Shown: positions 39,771 to 50,041, counted from the first letter of the stretch. The stretch is 64,000 nt of DNA from Pseudoxanthomonas indica (GCF_900167565.1 NZ_FUZV01000001.1:372001-436000); one strand, 5' to 3'. The notes: generated from the sequence alone by a model not told the origin. Numbers and translations are program-made.

Positions 39771-40700
39771 TTAGCGGCGGGCGTCGGCCAGAGCGCGGAT
39801 GCGGGCGTTGTGCTTGATCAGGTCCGCGCATTCGACCGCGAAGATGCCCATCTGCCCCACCTTGAATTCGATCCAGGCGAATTCGACTTCCGGCAGCAGC
39901 CGCACCAGTGCGTGTTCGGATTCGCCGACTTCGCAGATCAGCAGGCCTTCCTGGCTCAGATGCAGCGGCGCGTCGCGCAGGATTTTCAGCACCAGATCCA
40001 GGCCATCGTCACCAGCGCGCAGGCCCAGTTCGGGCTCGTAGGAATATTCCTGCGGCAGCGCGTCGGTTTCGTCGTTGGTGACGTAGGGCGGATTGGTGAC
40101 GATCAGATCGTAGTGGCGGCCGCTCAGGCTACCGAACAGATCCGACTTGAGCAGGGTGACGTTATCGGCGTGCAGGCGGATTTTGTTCTCGCCGGCCAGC
40201 GCCAGCGCGTCATCGCTGATGTCCACGCCGTCCACTTGCCAGTCCGGGTTGTAGTGGCCCATGGCGATGGCGATGCAGCCCGAACCGGTGCACAGGTCCA
40301 GCGCGCGGTTGACCTCGCGGCCGCCCAGCCAGGGCTCGAAGCCGCTTTCGATCAGCTCGGCAATCGGCGAGCGCGGCACCAGCGCGCGCGCATCGGACTT
40401 GAAGCTGAGGCCGGCAAACCAGGCTTCGCCAGTCAGGTAGGCCACCGGCACGCGCTCGGCCACGCGGCGATCGAACAACGCCAGCACCTTGGCCTTCTCG
40501 GCACGGGTCACGCGCGCCTGGCCGTAGGCCGGCCCCAGATCCGGCGGCAGGTGCAGGGTATGCAGCACCAGGTGCGTGGCCTCGTCGATGGCGTTGTCGT
40601 AGCTGTGGCCAAAGGTCAGCCCGGCTTCGTTGAAGCGGCTGGCGCCGTAGCGGATCAGGTCGATGAGGGTGTGCAGTTCGTCGGCTGCGTCGGCAGTCAT
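39771..40700 (-). CDS. prmB: 50S ribosomal protein L3 N(5)-glutamine methyltransferase
   Basis: Methylates Gln150 of L3 using S-adenosylmethionine. It has 309 residues. The SAM motif [15 protein letters not shown] (about 130-144), [12 protein letters not shown] and the catalytic [12 protein letters not shown] (about 200-211) are seen. The chain start [22 protein letters not shown] matches PrmB rather than PrmC. It is directly upstream of aroC, the conserved pair. Confidence 0.96.
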   Translation of the reverse strand: MTADAADELHTLIDLIRYGASRFNEAGLTFGHSYDNAIDEATHLVLHTLHLPPDLGPAYGQARVTRAEKAKVLALFDRRVAERVPVAYLTGEAWFAGLSFKSDARALVPRSPIAELIESGFEPWLGGREVNRALDLCTGSGCIAIAMGHYNPDWQVDGVDISDDALALAGENKIRLHADNVTLLKSDLFGSLSGRHYDLIVTNPPYVTNDETDALPQEYSYEPELGLRAGDDGLDLVLKILRDAPLHLSQEGLLICEVGESEHALVRLLPEVEFAWIEFKVGQMGIFAVECADLIKHNARIRALADARR

Positions 40701-40836
40701 GGCGGTCAGCTTGGGGGAAGCGGAATTGGATTCGGGGCCGATTATAGGCGCTGAACAGGGACCGCGCCGGTATCATGTCCGGTCCGCGATGCTGGCCCCG
40801 CGCCAGCCTGCCGCACTCTTCGAGGCCTCTGCCCCC

Positions 40837-41490
40837 ATGTTCAACAAGAAAGTCGGGATCATCCTGCTGCTCGCCCTGGCCGCTGGCCTCGGCCTGCTGG
40901 CCGCGCAGAAATTCTTCGGCCCGGCCACCCCGGTGCAGGCTTGGCCGGCCACGCGCGCGGTCACCCTGTTCCCGCAGGCGCGGCCCCTGCCGGCGTTCTC
41001 GTTGCGCCAGTCCGATGGCACGCAACTGGCCGACGGTGAGCTGAAAGGCCATTGGACGCTGGTGTTCCTGGGCTTCACCTTCTGCCCCGATGTCTGCCCG
41101 ACCACGCTGGCCGAGCTGGCGCAGGCACAGAAGCCGTGGCAGGCCATGCCCGAGTCGATCCGCCCGCGCGTGCTGTTCGTGTCGGTGGACCCGGATCGCG
41201 ACACCCCGGCCAAGATTGGCGAGTACGCGCATGCGTTTCATCCGGACACGCTGGCCGCCACGGCGGATCTGCCCACGCTGGAAAACTTCGCCAAGTCGCT
41301 GGGCTTTGTCTTCATGAAGGTGCCGGGCAAGCACTTCGACGAGAATCCCGACGACTACAGCATGGATCACTCCTCCAACATCGCCGTGCTGGATCCGCAG
41401 GGCCGCATGGTCGGCATGATCCGGCCGCCGTTCAAACCCGCCGACATCGCCGCCGATCTGCAGGCGCTGACCGAGACCACCGCCAAATGA
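40837..41490 (+). CDS. SCO1/SenC copper chaperone family protein
   Basis: Membrane-anchored thioredoxin-fold protein likely to deliver copper to cytochrome c oxidase CuA or to act in thiol redox. It has 217 residues. One N-terminal helix (about 6-24) anchors the periplasmic domain. The copper-binding Cys83 and Cys87 ([10 protein letters not shown]) and distal His178 (MDHSSNI) are all present. The start [14 protein letters not shown] gives the proper anchor. It overlaps psd by 4 bp (ATGA) and is divergent from prmB. Confidence 0.93.
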   Translation: MFNKKVGIILLLALAAGLGLLAAQKFFGPATPVQAWPATRAVTLFPQARPLPAFSLRQSDGTQLADGELKGHWTLVFLGFTFCPDVCPTTLAELAQAQKPWQAMPESIRPRVLFVSVDPDRDTPAKIGEYAHAFHPDTLAATADLPTLENFAKSLGFVFMKVPGKHFDENPDDYSMDHSSNIAVLDPQGRMVGMIRPPFKPADIAADLQALTETTAK

Positions 41491-42332
41491 GTCTGCTGAC
41501 CCAACTGACCTATGTGCTGCCGCATCGCTGGCTGTCCTCGCTGGCGCGCAAGCTGGCGTATTCCACCTCGCCGGCGGTCAAGCAGTGGTTGATTGATGCG
41601 GTGGTCAAGCGCTTCGGCGTGGATCTGAATGAAGCCGCGCAACCGGACCCCACCGCCTACCCCAGCTTCAATGCGTTCTTTACCCGCGCGCTCAAGCCGG
41701 GCGCGCGCGTGGCCGATGCCGACCCACGCACGCTGCTGATGCCGGCCGACGGCCATATCAGCCAGTGCGGACCGATCCAGGACGGCCGCATCTTCCAGGC
41801 CAAGGGCCAGGGATTCACCGCCGCCGAACTGCTGGGCGATGCCGCCGACGCCGAGCCGTTCCGCAATGGCCTGTTCGCCACGGTGTATCTGTCACCGCGC
41901 GACTACCACCGCGTGCATATGCCCTGGACGGGCACGCTACGCGAGACCGTGCATGTGCCCGGCCGGCTTTTCAGCGTCGGCACCGCCGCGGTGGCGCATG
42001 TGCCCGGCCTGTTCGCGCGCAACGAACGGCTGGTCTGCCATTTCGACACCGACTTCGGCCCGATGGTGTCGGTGATGGTCGGCGCGCTGCTGGTCTCCGG
42101 CGTGGAAACCGTGTGGAGCGGCGAAGAAATTCCTGCCTACGGTGATCGCATCCAGCGCAAGGATTATCGCGGCAAGGGCATCATCCTGGAGCGCTTCGCC
42201 GAGATGGCGCGCTTCAACTACGGCTCCACCGTGATCGTGCTGCTGCCACCGGGCGTGGCCGAGTTGGACCCGGCCCTGCATGCGGAGTCGCCGGTGCGCT
42301 TGGGTCAGGCGCTGGCCAAGCGGGTCGATTGA
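41487..42332 (+). CDS. psd: Phosphatidylserine decarboxylase proenzyme
   Basis: Makes phosphatidylethanolamine from phosphatidylserine; self-cleaves to give a pyruvoyl cofactor. It has 281 residues. Family motifs [17 protein letters not shown] (about 53-69), [10 protein letters not shown] (about 90-99), [11 protein letters not shown] (about 136-146) and the cleavage site YGST with Ser247 in place of the usual LGST are present. It is translationally coupled to the SCO gene. Its 3' end overlaps the end of the convergent metalloprotease gene by 28 bp. Confidence 0.96.
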   Translation: MSLLTQLTYVLPHRWLSSLARKLAYSTSPAVKQWLIDAVVKRFGVDLNEAAQPDPTAYPSFNAFFTRALKPGARVADADPRTLLMPADGHISQCGPIQDGRIFQAKGQGFTAAELLGDAADAEPFRNGLFATVYLSPRDYHRVHMPWTGTLRETVHVPGRLFSVGTAAVAHVPGLFARNERLVCHFDTDFGPMVSVMVGALLVSGVETVWSGEEIPAYGDRIQRKDYRGKGIILERFAEMARFNYGSTVIVLLPPGVAELDPALHAESPVRLGQALAKRVD

Positions 42333-43498
42333 GGCGCTGCCCCCTCCGCGCACATCGCGCGGATGTGCTGGGCCAGACGGGCTTCGCATATTGCGACCGA
42401 GCGTTCCCGGCTGTTCTCTGCCAGTAGACGGGCCCGGTCCAGCAACGACTCCATGCGGGTGGCATCACCCGCCAGCGCCGCCGCCAGCGCCTGACAGCGT
42501 GGGCGCAGCTGCGGCGAGGTCCATTCGGTGTCGCGATCGCGCGGCAGCGTGATTTCGAAATGCGCATCCCGTTCGCGCATGGCCCAGGCAAACGCCAGTT
42601 CGTAGCGCAGCAACGAGGTCAGCCCGTGCACGTTCTTGCGCATTGCCGGCGGCACGGCCGATTCGATGCGCGCCTGCTGCTCGCCCTGGGCAATCGCCGC
42701 ATTCCAGTCGCCGTCCAGCTGCGCCAGTTTCATGCGCAGCAGGCAGGCGAGCAGCTGACCTTGCGGTCCCAGCGTCGCCACCTCGTCGACCAGCCCGGGC
42801 GGAAAGTCTTCGCCGGCAACGGAACAGGCGATCGTGCGGGTAATCGGATCCGGCAAGGCATGCTTGTCCGCGCGCAGCACCTGCAGTATTTGCAGTCCAT
42901 CACTGATGGCGGGCCGCTCGTACGGCAACAGGTTGGCGACGGCCAGGCAGACATTGAGCACGGCGAACGCCATCAGGCTCGCGCCCAGCGCGCTCTCGTC
43001 CACGCCCGCCGCCAGCGCCAGCACGAAAGCCAGCAGCGCCGCCATGCCGTTGGCCAGTGCGCCGCCGGCCAGCACCCAGAGAAGGCGAGCGCCCAACCGC
43101 ATGCCAACCGGCGGTGCCGCGTAGACATAGCCGAGCCGTCCGGACGTGCGCGGCGCCCAGCGCAGCTTGAAGCCGCGGCGCAGAAACAGGATGTCGATGC
43201 GTCCCCATGCCATCCGCAGCAGGGTCATGCCGGTCCATCGAGCCATGCAGGCATGGCCCACCTCATGCACGACCACGGAGATCCACAGCATGACCAGCAG
43301 GCCCATCACGCCGAGGAAGAAGGTCTGGCGAGCCGACAAGGCCAGATCCAGCGAGACGATCACCACCAGTGATGCGCCCACGTAGCACAGACAGGCCAGC
43401 CAGCCGCACAGGCGCAACAGCCAGGCGGGAGCCGGTGGGCGTGGTGCGGCGGTGGTAACCACGGGCGCTGTCAGCGCGCCGGCATCCTGCTCGTTCAT
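42305..43498 (-). CDS. M50/site-2-protease-like membrane metalloprotease
   Basis: Probable intramembrane zinc protease; substrate unknown. It has 397 residues. After a proline-rich N-terminus there are helices at about 27-48, 55-78, 134-165 and 175-192. The zinc motif HEVGH is at 78-82 at the end of a helix, and a later NLL-P...DG motif (Asp200-Gly201) matches the second metal-ligand region of M50 proteases. The C-terminal half (about 205-397) is soluble and helical, possibly TPR-like. Last gene of the transglycosylase-YhhN-M50 series. Confidence 0.75.
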   Translation of the reverse strand: MNEQDAGALTAPVVTTAAPRPPAPAWLLRLCGWLACLCYVGASLVVIVSLDLALSARQTFFLGVMGLLVMLWISVVVHEVGHACMARWTGMTLLRMAWGRIDILFLRRGFKLRWAPRTSGRLGYVYAAPPVGMRLGARLLWVLAGGALANGMAALLAFVLALAAGVDESALGASLMAFAVLNVCLAVANLLPYERPAISDGLQILQVLRADKHALPDPITRTIACSVAGEDFPPGLVDEVATLGPQGQLLACLLRMKLAQLDGDWNAAIAQGEQQARIESAVPPAMRKNVHGLTSLLRYELAFAWAMRERDAHFEITLPRDRDTEWTSPQLRPRCQALAAALAGDATRMESLLDRARLLAENSRERSVAICEARLAQHIRAMCAEGAAPQSTRLASA

Positions 43499-43539
43499 TG
43501 GCTTCCCCCAAGCCAAGGTCCAGCGCGCAGGCTATTACG

Positions 43540-44235
43540 TTACGGCGGTGGCGCAAAGTCCCCGTCACGCGTGACGCTGACGGAGCGCGCGATGCTCCAC
43601 TGCGCCAGCCAGTACGTCGCCAGCACCCACGCCGCCGCATGCGGGATCGGCGAGGCGAACCTGTCGATGGCCAGCAGGGCATCGGAGACCACGAAGAACA
43701 GGCCACCCCAGGCGGCGGAACGCGCGGCAATGCCGGGCCGCGCATGGAATACGCAGGCCGCCTGCGCCGCCATCGCGGCCAGCGCGATGACATACACCGC
43801 GACTGGCGCCTTCAGTTCACCCGGCACATGCGGCCACAGATAAGCCAGCACGCCTCCGGCAATCAGCACGTAACCCAGCAGCGGCAGCACCGGCTTGAAC
43901 CACGCCCCGCGCGAGCGCAACGCACGCAGATAAGCCAGATGCGCGAGCAGGAAACTGCCCAGGCCGAAGGCGAACCAGTCCCCGGGCAGCATCAGGAACA
44001 CATCGCCCAGCAGCGACAGCAGCAGCCCGATCAACACGGCCCTGCGATACACCGGCTCATGCGCCGGCAAGCGCCACACCATCAGCGCAATCAGCAGCGT
44101 GGTGAGTGGTTTGAAAAGATAGTGCAGGCCGAGCAGGCCCACCGCTTCGGCGCCCAGGATCGCCAGCAAGGCGCTGATGCCGACCAAGGGCCGCCACCAC
44201 ATGAACTTACGGGAGCGGGCGGCCAGGTCGGTCAT
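43540..44235 (-). CDS. YhhN/TMEM86 family membrane protein
   Basis: Multi-pass inner-membrane protein; eukaryotic relatives (TMEM86B) are lysoplasmalogenases, bacterial members are little studied. It has 231 residues and about eight helices. Family motifs HYLFKPLTTLLIA (about 38-50), SLLGDVFLMLPGDWFAFG (about 74-91) and FFVVSDALLAIDRF (about 181-194) carry the conserved Lys, Asp and Asp residues. It starts 4 bp after the transglycosylase stop. Confidence 0.85.
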   Translation of the reverse strand: MTDLAARSRKFMWWRPLVGISALLAILGAEAVGLLGLHYLFKPLTTLLIALMVWRLPAHEPVYRRAVLIGLLLSLLGDVFLMLPGDWFAFGLGSFLLAHLAYLRALRSRGAWFKPVLPLLGYVLIAGGVLAYLWPHVPGELKAPVAVYVIALAAMAAQAACVFHARPGIAARSAAWGGLFFVVSDALLAIDRFASPIPHAAAWVLATYWLAQWSIARSVSVTRDGDFAPPP

Positions 44236-44239
44236 GGGG

Positions 44240-45832
44240 TTATTTCCTGCAGCTGGTCAGGGTGATCTGCTGTCCCGGCTTGACGTTGTACGCCGGTCCC
44301 TTGATGCCGTTGCTCTTGGCCAGTTGCTTGAGATCGCACTGGTAACGCTGCGAGATGCGGCCGAGTGTATCGCCCTTGGCGACGCGATAGTCGCGCGCCT
44401 GCTTGGCCTTGGGCTGCGCCGGCTTGGGGTCACCGGTGGCCACGGTGGTCGGCACGCCTTCGACCGGGGTGACATCGCCCACCGCCACCACCCCGGGCAG
44501 CGCACTGCGCTTGATCGCCGCGTTGGGATCGGCACGTACCAGGGTGCGCGCCAGATCCGCACGCGGACCGCTGACGCAGTAGCGGTTGTACAGGGCCACA
44601 ATCTTGTTATTGGCGCGCAGCGAAGTGCCGGCGGAAATCCAGGCTTCGGCCTCGTAGCGCGGGTTGAGGTTGCGCAGGGTACGCATGAAGCCATCGCGGG
44701 TGCCGCCGTTGCCCAGGCAGATGGTCAGCTCGTAAATCGAACTGTCACGGCTCAAGCGCAGCGTGGCCGGCTGCACATTGACCTTGGGAAATTCCAGGCC
44801 GTACTGCTTGGGATGCAGGAACAACCAGGCCGCCGCGATCACCATCGGCACGTAGTCACGGGTTTCGCCGGGGAACTGCGCGTACACCACGTCATCCCAG
44901 AAGCTGCGGCCCGGATACTGCCGGTAGACACGACCGGCGCGGCCTTCGCCACCGTTGTAGGCAGCCAGGGCGAACTCGATGTTGTTGTTGAGTTCGCGCA
45001 TGCGCTCATTCATGTAGGCGGCGCTGGCTTCGCCGGCCGAACCCGGGTCGTAGCGCGTATCGAAGCCCGTGCCATCCGGCCCCAGGCCGAAGCGGCGGCC
45101 GGTGTGGTACATGAACTGCAGCGGCCCGGCGGCGCCGGCTCGCGAGGTGGCGTGCACGCGGCCGTTGGATTCCTTGGCCATGATGCCGAACAACAGCGCC
45201 TCGGGCAGTTTGCTGCGCTCCCAGTCCGGATACATCTCGGCGCGCATGTTCTGGTAGTTCTCGTAGCTGGTGATCAGCGCCGGGCGCATGTCGGTGAGCC
45301 AGCGGCGGATGCCCGCCTGCACGGCCGGGTTGTATTCGACCATCTTGTCGAAGGCATGGCGCTGATCATTGAGCAGGTAGGCGGCGCGTTCGGCTTCGGG
45401 AATTTGCGGAGCAGCCTGTGCGCCGGCCTGGGTGTGATCGCTGCCGTCGTCGAACGGATCCACGGACACGTCCTCGCCTTCATCACCCATGCCGTCGTCA
45501 TTGGCGTCGACGGTGTCCTTGAGCAGGCGCTTGTAGGTGGCCAGCAGCGTATGCGCCTGGCAGCCGCGCTGCTTGTAGCAGGCGTCCAGCACGTCCTCCA
45601 TGTCTTCCAGCGCGGCGTCGGTCTCGGCTTTGCCCTTGACGTCGCTGTTGGCCACCAGGCGCAGGCCGTCGCGGTAGCGCTTCTCGGCTGCGGCCATGCG
45701 CGTGTTCAGGCCTTCTATGGCGGCCTGGTCTCGCGCCGATACGCGCTGCGCCCAGGCCGGGGCGGTGGACAACAGGGACAGCGCCAGGATCGACAACGAC
45801 CCGACGAGCAAGCAGGATTTCGATACGGACAT
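44240..45832 (-). CDS. Lytic transglycosylase with SLT and LysM domains, MltD-like
   Basis: Secreted peptidoglycan lytic enzyme. It has 530 residues. A signal peptide (about 1-28) is followed by a helical region, an acidic segment (109-131) that fits an EF-hand loop, the SLT domain with catalytic Glu221 (MAKESNGR) and AGAAGPLQFM, ALAAYNGGEGRAGRVYR, and a C-terminal LysM (about 482-528: YRVAKGDTLGRISQRY). The start MSVSKSCLLVGSLSIL gives the signal peptide. First of three minus-strand genes with yhhN and the M50 gene; divergent from the HerA-like ATPase. Confidence 0.9.
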   Translation of the reverse strand: MSVSKSCLLVGSLSILALSLLSTAPAWAQRVSARDQAAIEGLNTRMAAAEKRYRDGLRLVANSDVKGKAETDAALEDMEDVLDACYKQRGCQAHTLLATYKRLLKDTVDANDDGMGDEGEDVSVDPFDDGSDHTQAGAQAAPQIPEAERAAYLLNDQRHAFDKMVEYNPAVQAGIRRWLTDMRPALITSYENYQNMRAEMYPDWERSKLPEALLFGIMAKESNGRVHATSRAGAAGPLQFMYHTGRRFGLGPDGTGFDTRYDPGSAGEASAAYMNERMRELNNNIEFALAAYNGGEGRAGRVYRQYPGRSFWDDVVYAQFPGETRDYVPMVIAAAWLFLHPKQYGLEFPKVNVQPATLRLSRDSSIYELTICLGNGGTRDGFMRTLRNLNPRYEAEAWISAGTSLRANNKIVALYNRYCVSGPRADLARTLVRADPNAAIKRSALPGVVAVGDVTPVEGVPTTVATGDPKPAQPKAKQARDYRVAKGDTLGRISQRYQCDLKQLAKSNGIKGPAYNVKPGQQITLTSCRK

Positions 45833-45968
45833 CAGCAAGCAGCACGGCGAAAACGGGAAGCTGGCAGGGTACCGGCCCGATGCAGGCAGGGGCAAGCCAC
45901 GCCGGTCACGCTCCGCCCACCGGTTCACACCGCTAGAATCGCGCCATCGACGCGAGCAAGGCAATCAC

Positions 45969-47471
45969 ATGGATCCGATTCTGTTGGGCAAGGGCATCAC
46001 TGACGATGTGGCGGTAGTGCTGCAACCGAAGTTCGGCAACCGCCACGGGCTGGTGGCCGGCGCCACCGGCACCGGCAAGACGGTGACCCTGATGACCCTG
46101 GCCGAAGGCTTCTCGCGCCTGGGCGTGCCGGTGTTCCTGGCCGACGTCAAGGGCGACGTGGCCGGGCTGGCGGTGGCCGGCGACGGCAACGAGAAGGTGC
46201 TGCAGCGCGCGCAGGACATTGGCGTGAGCGACTACGCGCCGGCAGCCAACCCGGTGGTGTTCTGGGATCTGTGGGGCCAACGCGGCCACCCGGTGCGCAC
46301 CACGGTCAGCGAGATGGGCCCTACCCTGCTCGCGCGCATCCTGGAATTGAACGACACCCAGTCGGGCGTGCTCGACATCGTGTTCAAGCTGGCCGATGAC
46401 CGCGGCCTGTTGCTGCTGGATCTGGAAGACCTGCGCGCCCTGCTCGGCCTTGTGGCCGATGAGCGCAAGGACATTTCCACCAGCTACGGCCTGGTCAGCG
46501 CGCAGTCGATTGGCGCCATCCAGCGTTCGCTGCTGCGACTGGAACAGGAAGGCGGCGAACAGTTCTTCGGCGAGCCCGCGCTGGAACTGGTCGACCTGAT
46601 GCGCACCAGCCTGGATGGCCGCGGGGTGATCAACATCCTCGCCGCGGATCAGCTGATTCTCAAACCGCGCCTGTACTCCAGCTTCCTGCTGTGGCTGTTG
46701 TCGGAGCTGTTCGAGACCCTGCCGGAAGTGGGCGATCTGGACAAACCCAAACTGGTGTTCGTGTTCGACGAGGCGCATCTGCTGTTCGACGACGCGCCGG
46801 CCGCGCTGCAGCAGCGCATCGAACAGGTGGTGCGTCTGATCCGTTCCAAGGGCGTGGGCGTGTACTTCTGCTCGCAGTTCCCCGATGACGTGCCGGACAA
46901 CATCCTCGGCCAACTGGGCAATCGCGTGCAGCATGCGCTGCGTGCGTTCACCCCGCGTGATCAGAAAGCAGTGAAAACAGCGGCGGAAACCTTCGTGCCC
47001 AATCCCAAGCTCGACGTGGCCAAGGCGATCTCGCAGCTGGGCACCGGCGAAGCGCTGGTCTCCACCTTGCAGGACAAGGGCGTGCCGGCGCCGGTGCAGC
47101 AGACCCTGATTGCGCCGCCGCGTTGCCGGATGGGCGCCATCCAGGATGCCGAGCGCCAGCAGGTGCGTGGCAACAGCCCGGTCGGCGGCAAATACGACAC
47201 CCGCGTGGATCGCGAATCGGCTGCCGAGCTGCTGGCCAAGCGCGCCGACGCCACCTTGCAGGCGGCCAATGCGCCCAAGGCCAAGACCGCCGAGGAAGAT
47301 CCCGATGCCGGCGGCTTTGGCCAGTCGGTCAAGGACGCGGTGTTTGGCACCAAGCGTCGCCAGGGCATGGTCGAAACCATGGCCAAGCAGACCGCGCGCA
47401 CGGTGGGCAACCAGCTGGGCCGGCAGATTCTGCGCGGGATCATGGGCAGCATCTTCGGCGGCAAGCGTTGA
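45969..47471 (+). CDS. DUF853/YjgR-type HerA-like ATPase
   Basis: Putative DNA-translocating ATPase or helicase of the HerA-FtsK superfamily. It has 500 residues. Walker A is GATGTGKT (31-38), Walker [13 protein letters not shown] (about 259-270), and an arginine-finger-like [19 protein letters not shown] follows. The Ala/Lys-rich C-terminus (about 415-500) ends in a Gly/Arg-rich helix. The ATG at 45969 has AAGG upstream; an earlier in-frame start would run across the divergent promoter space. It is followed by greB 16 bp on. Confidence 0.92.
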   Translation: MDPILLGKGITDDVAVVLQPKFGNRHGLVAGATGTGKTVTLMTLAEGFSRLGVPVFLADVKGDVAGLAVAGDGNEKVLQRAQDIGVSDYAPAANPVVFWDLWGQRGHPVRTTVSEMGPTLLARILELNDTQSGVLDIVFKLADDRGLLLLDLEDLRALLGLVADERKDISTSYGLVSAQSIGAIQRSLLRLEQEGGEQFFGEPALELVDLMRTSLDGRGVINILAADQLILKPRLYSSFLLWLLSELFETLPEVGDLDKPKLVFVFDEAHLLFDDAPAALQQRIEQVVRLIRSKGVGVYFCSQFPDDVPDNILGQLGNRVQHALRAFTPRDQKAVKTAAETFVPNPKLDVAKAISQLGTGEALVSTLQDKGVPAPVQQTLIAPPRCRMGAIQDAERQQVRGNSPVGGKYDTRVDRESAAELLAKRADATLQAANAPKAKTAEEDPDAGGFGQSVKDAVFGTKRRQGMVETMAKQTARTVGNQLGRQILRGIMGSIFGGKR

Positions 47472-47487
47472 ACAGCGGAGTCGTTTG

Positions 47488-47985
47488 ATGTCGCGTTGGC
47501 GTCCCCCGGGTGAGAAGAGCACGGCGTTGATCACCCGCGAGGGGCATGACCGGCTGAAGGCGGAACTGGATGATTTGTGGCGCGTGCGGCGTCCGGACGT
47601 GGTCAAGGCGCTGGCGGCCGCGGCAGCCGAGGGGGATCGCTCCGAGAACGCCGAGTACACGTATCGCAAGAAGCAGCTGGGCGAAATCGATCGGCGCGTG
47701 CGCTACTTGAGCAAGCGGCTGGAAGCGCTGCGGGTGGTGGACGCGGCGCCGAGCGATGCGGAAGCGGTGTTCTTTGGTGCGCGCGTGGAGGTGGAGAATG
47801 TCGCCACCGGCGAAACCGCGAAGTACCGCATCGTCGGTCCGGACGAAACCGATGCCGGCAAAGGCTGGATCAGCATCGACTCGCCGCTGGCGCGGGCGAT
47901 GCTGAAGAAACGCGTTGACGATGAGTTCGAAGCACAGCTGCCGGGCGGTTTGACCCGCTTCTACGTCGTCGACGTCGCGTACTGA
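47488..47985 (+). CDS. greB: Transcription elongation factor GreB
   Basis: Rescues backtracked RNA polymerase by stimulating transcript cleavage. It has 165 residues. The N-terminal coiled-coil (about 14-80) includes [18 protein letters not shown] and the acidic tip region [19 protein letters not shown]; the C-terminal FKBP-like domain ends in FYVVDVAY. Basic residues in [20 protein letters not shown] favour GreB over GreA. GGAG lies 8 bp before the ATG. Confidence 0.95.
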   Translation: MSRWRPPGEKSTALITREGHDRLKAELDDLWRVRRPDVVKALAAAAAEGDRSENAEYTYRKKQLGEIDRRVRYLSKRLEALRVVDAAPSDAEAVFFGARVEVENVATGETAKYRIVGPDETDAGKGWISIDSPLARAMLKKRVDDEFEAQLPGGLTRFYVVDVAY

Positions 47986-48374
47986 ATCGCGACGGGGGTC
48001 TCCGGTTCATCCGGTCCGGCGTCCCCTTCCGCCGGTTTGCCCACACCTGCGTGCAGATCCAGCATCACCGCTGCGGGCGGCACTGCCGCCGGCCGGCTGC
48101 GCATGATGCGTGCGCGCAACGATGGCGGCATCCGCGAACGTGCATGCCTGACCGCATGCGAATGATGGATGGCACCCACGTGCTGCAGCAGGTGATAGCC
48201 GGAACGGCGATCGAGCAGGAGGTAGCCCGGGCCTTTGATGGCGGATTCGATGAGCGTCTTGCCCCGGATGCCTGCGGTCTCGATCACGTTGACGTCGGCG
48301 GCTGGCGGATGGCCGTCATCGTCGTCGGCGTATACGAGGTAGCCGCCACCCAGAGGCGCAACGCGTACTCTCAT
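47961..48374 (-). CDS. Hypothetical protein, convergent with greB
   Basis: Function unknown. It has 137 residues. The N-terminal half (about 1-75: [53 protein letters not shown]) looks like a small folded beta-rich domain; the C-terminal half is Arg/Pro-rich and looks less protein-like. The last 25 bp overlap the end of greB in antisense. It could be a real small gene with an extended tail, or the true gene may be shorter. No homologue is recognised. Confidence 0.5.
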   Translation of the reverse strand: MRVRVAPLGGGYLVYADDDDGHPPAADVNVIETAGIRGKTLIESAIKGPGYLLLDRRSGYHLLQHVGAIHHSHAVRHARSRMPPSLRARIMRSRPAAVPPAAVMLDLHAGVGKPAEGDAGPDEPETPVAIQYATSTT

Positions 48375-48519
48375 CGTGGGAATCCGTCCTCGGCCCTTGC
48401 GGGCTGGGAATCAGACCCCTGCATACCACGTCGGGCAGTGAGTGCGAAGTGAGGCGACGACGACGCGACACGCGGAAGCGTTGACGGTCGTCTCAGAAAC
48501 GAGCTGACGCATGCATCCC

Positions 48520-48570
48520 GCGAGCGTCCTGCCCCCATCCCAACCTTCCCCCGCAAGCGGGAGAAGGAGC
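48520..48570 (+). repeat. REP-like palindromic element, type A
   Basis: The sequence GCGAGCGTC-N-TGCCCCCA..CCTTCCCCCGCAAGC followed by a GGAGAAGGAG arm forms a hairpin. The same element occurs at 51321-51371 and, in the opposite orientation, at 8133-8172. It is non-coding and lies beyond the 3' ends of rimO and the hypothetical gene. Confidence 0.75.
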
Positions 48571-48657
48571 CAAAAAGCGCATCACCGCATGTCCCTTCCC
48601 CCGCTTGCCGGGATGGAGCCAGGAAGCGCATAACCGCATGTCCCTTCCCCCGCTTGC
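48566..48657 (+). repeat. Tandem duplication of a 49-bp unit between two REP elements
   Basis: Bases 48566-48608 and 48615-48657 are a direct repeat of 43 bp with three differences, at a 49-bp period. Each copy ends in TCCCTTCCCCCGCTTGC, the left half of the type-B palindrome; only the second copy carries the full palindrome. It looks like a partial duplication of the type-B element. The whole 48375-48694 stretch holds only these repeats. Confidence 0.75.
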
Positions 48658-48690
48658 GGGGGAAGGTGCCCCGCAGGGGCGGATGAGGGC
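48640..48690 (+). repeat. REP-like palindromic element, type B
   Basis: CCTTCCCCCGC-TTG-CGGGGGAAGG is a long palindrome followed by a second hairpin, GCCCC-GCA-GGGGC, and GGATGAGGGC. It is identical over this length to 51405-51454. It lies immediately 3' of rimO and could form a stable 3' end of the rimO mRNA. Confidence 0.8.
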
Positions 48691-48694
48691 GCTC

Positions 48695-50041
48695 TTAAAC
48701 GACCGGCAGCGCCTGCTTGATCACCGCATCGCCAAACAAGTCGTGCTCGTCACTCTCGGTGATCTCCACGTCGACGAACTGGCCCGGCCTGAGCCCTGCT
48801 TCGGCGCCATTCTGGATATGCACCAGGCCATCGATCTCCGGCGCATCGGCCGACGAGCGAGCCACCGCGATATCGTCTTCGATCAGGTCCACCAGGCAGC
48901 GCTGCACGGTGCCGATCTTGGCTTCCAGGCGTGCCGCGGAAATCGCCGCCTGCTTTTCCATGAAGCGGGCCAGGCGCTCCTGCTTCACTTCTTCCGGCAC
49001 CGGATCCGGCAGTGCATTGGCGGCCGCACCGTCCACCGGCGAGTAGGCAAAGGCGCCGACGCGATCCAGCTGCGCCTCGTCGAGGAAATCGAGCAACGAT
49101 TCGAACTCGGCTTCGGTCTCGCCGGGGAAGCCGACAATGAAGGTCGAGCGGAGGGTCAGGTCCGGGCACATGGCTTTCCAGCGCTGCACGCGTTCCAGGG
49201 TCTTGTCGACCGCACCCGGACGCTTCATCAGCTTGAGGATGCGCGGGCTGGCGTGCTGGAACGGGATGTCCAGGTACGGCAGGATTTTGCCTTCCGCCAT
49301 CAGCGGAATCACGTCGTCCACGTGCGGATACGGGTAGACGTAATGCAGGCGTGTCCACGCGCCCAGTTCGGACAGGCCTTCGCACAACGCCTTCATGCGG
49401 GTGGCGTAAGTCCGGTCACGCCAGGTGCGCTCGGCGTACTTCAGGTCCACGCCGTAGGCCGAGGTGTCCTGCGAGACCACCAGCAGTTCCTTGACCCCGC
49501 CCTTGACCAGGCGCTCGGCTTCGCGCAACACCTCGTCGACCGGGCGCGAGACCAGGTCGCCACGCATCGAGGGGATGATGCAGAAGCTGCAACGATGATT
49601 GCAGCCTTCGGAAATCTTCAGATACGCATAGTGACGCGGGGTCAGCTTGAGGCCGTAGTCCGGCACCAGGTCCAGGAACGGATCGTGCTTGGGCGGCAGC
49701 GCGGTGTGCACCGCTTCCATCACGCTCTGGTAGTCCTGCGGGCCGCTGATCGACAGCACCTCCGGATGCGCTTCGCGGATCTGCTCGGGACGCTTGCCCA
49801 GGCAGCCGGTGACGATGACCTTGCCGTTTTCCGCCAACGCTTCACCAATCGCATCCAGCGATTCGGTCACCGCCGCATCGATGAAGCCGCAGGTGTTGAC
49901 CACCACCACGTCGGCATCCTGGTAGGTGGGCACGATGTCGTAGCCCTCCACGCGCAGCTGGGTGAGGATGCGTTCGGAGTCGACCAGGGCTTTCGGGCAG
50001 CCGAGGCTGACGAAGCCCACTTTGGGGTTCTGCAGGGACAT
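48695..50041 (-). CDS. rimO: Ribosomal protein S12 methylthiotransferase RimO
   Basis: Radical SAM enzyme that adds a methylthio group to Asp88/89 of S12. It has 448 residues. The N-terminal cluster cysteines are Cys15, Cys51 and Cys80; the radical SAM triad is Cys147, Cys151 and Cys154 ([10 protein letters not shown]); a C-terminal TRAM domain (about 375-445) follows. [17 protein letters not shown] distinguishes it from MiaB. Single gene, divergent from the dienelactone hydrolase gene. Confidence 0.97.
   Translation of the reverse strand: MSLQNPKVGFVSLGCPKALVDSERILTQLRVEGYDIVPTYQDADVVVVNTCGFIDAAVTESLDAIGEALAENGKVIVTGCLGKRPEQIREAHPEVLSISGPQDYQSVMEAVHTALPPKHDPFLDLVPDYGLKLTPRHYAYLKISEGCNHRCSFCIIPSMRGDLVSRPVDEVLREAERLVKGGVKELLVVSQDTSAYGVDLKYAERTWRDRTYATRMKALCEGLSELGAWTRLHYVYPYPHVDDVIPLMAEGKILPYLDIPFQHASPRILKLMKRPGAVDKTLERVQRWKAMCPDLTLRSTFIVGFPGETEAEFESLLDFLDEAQLDRVGAFAYSPVDGAAANALPDPVPEEVKQERLARFMEKQAAISAARLEAKIGTVQRCLVDLIEDDIAVARSSADAPEIDGLVHIQNGAEAGLRPGQFVDVEITESDEHDLFGDAVIKQALPVV

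Noticed and set aside
41052..42332. 426-codon frame starting inside the SCO gene and running into psd
   Set aside because: The upstream part is a shadow of the SCO gene; psd starts at the ATGA overlap at 41487.
48520..48690. Possible CRISPR-like repeats
   Set aside because: Two unequal tandem copies plus palindromes, without regular repeat-spacer units or cas genes; better explained as REP elements.
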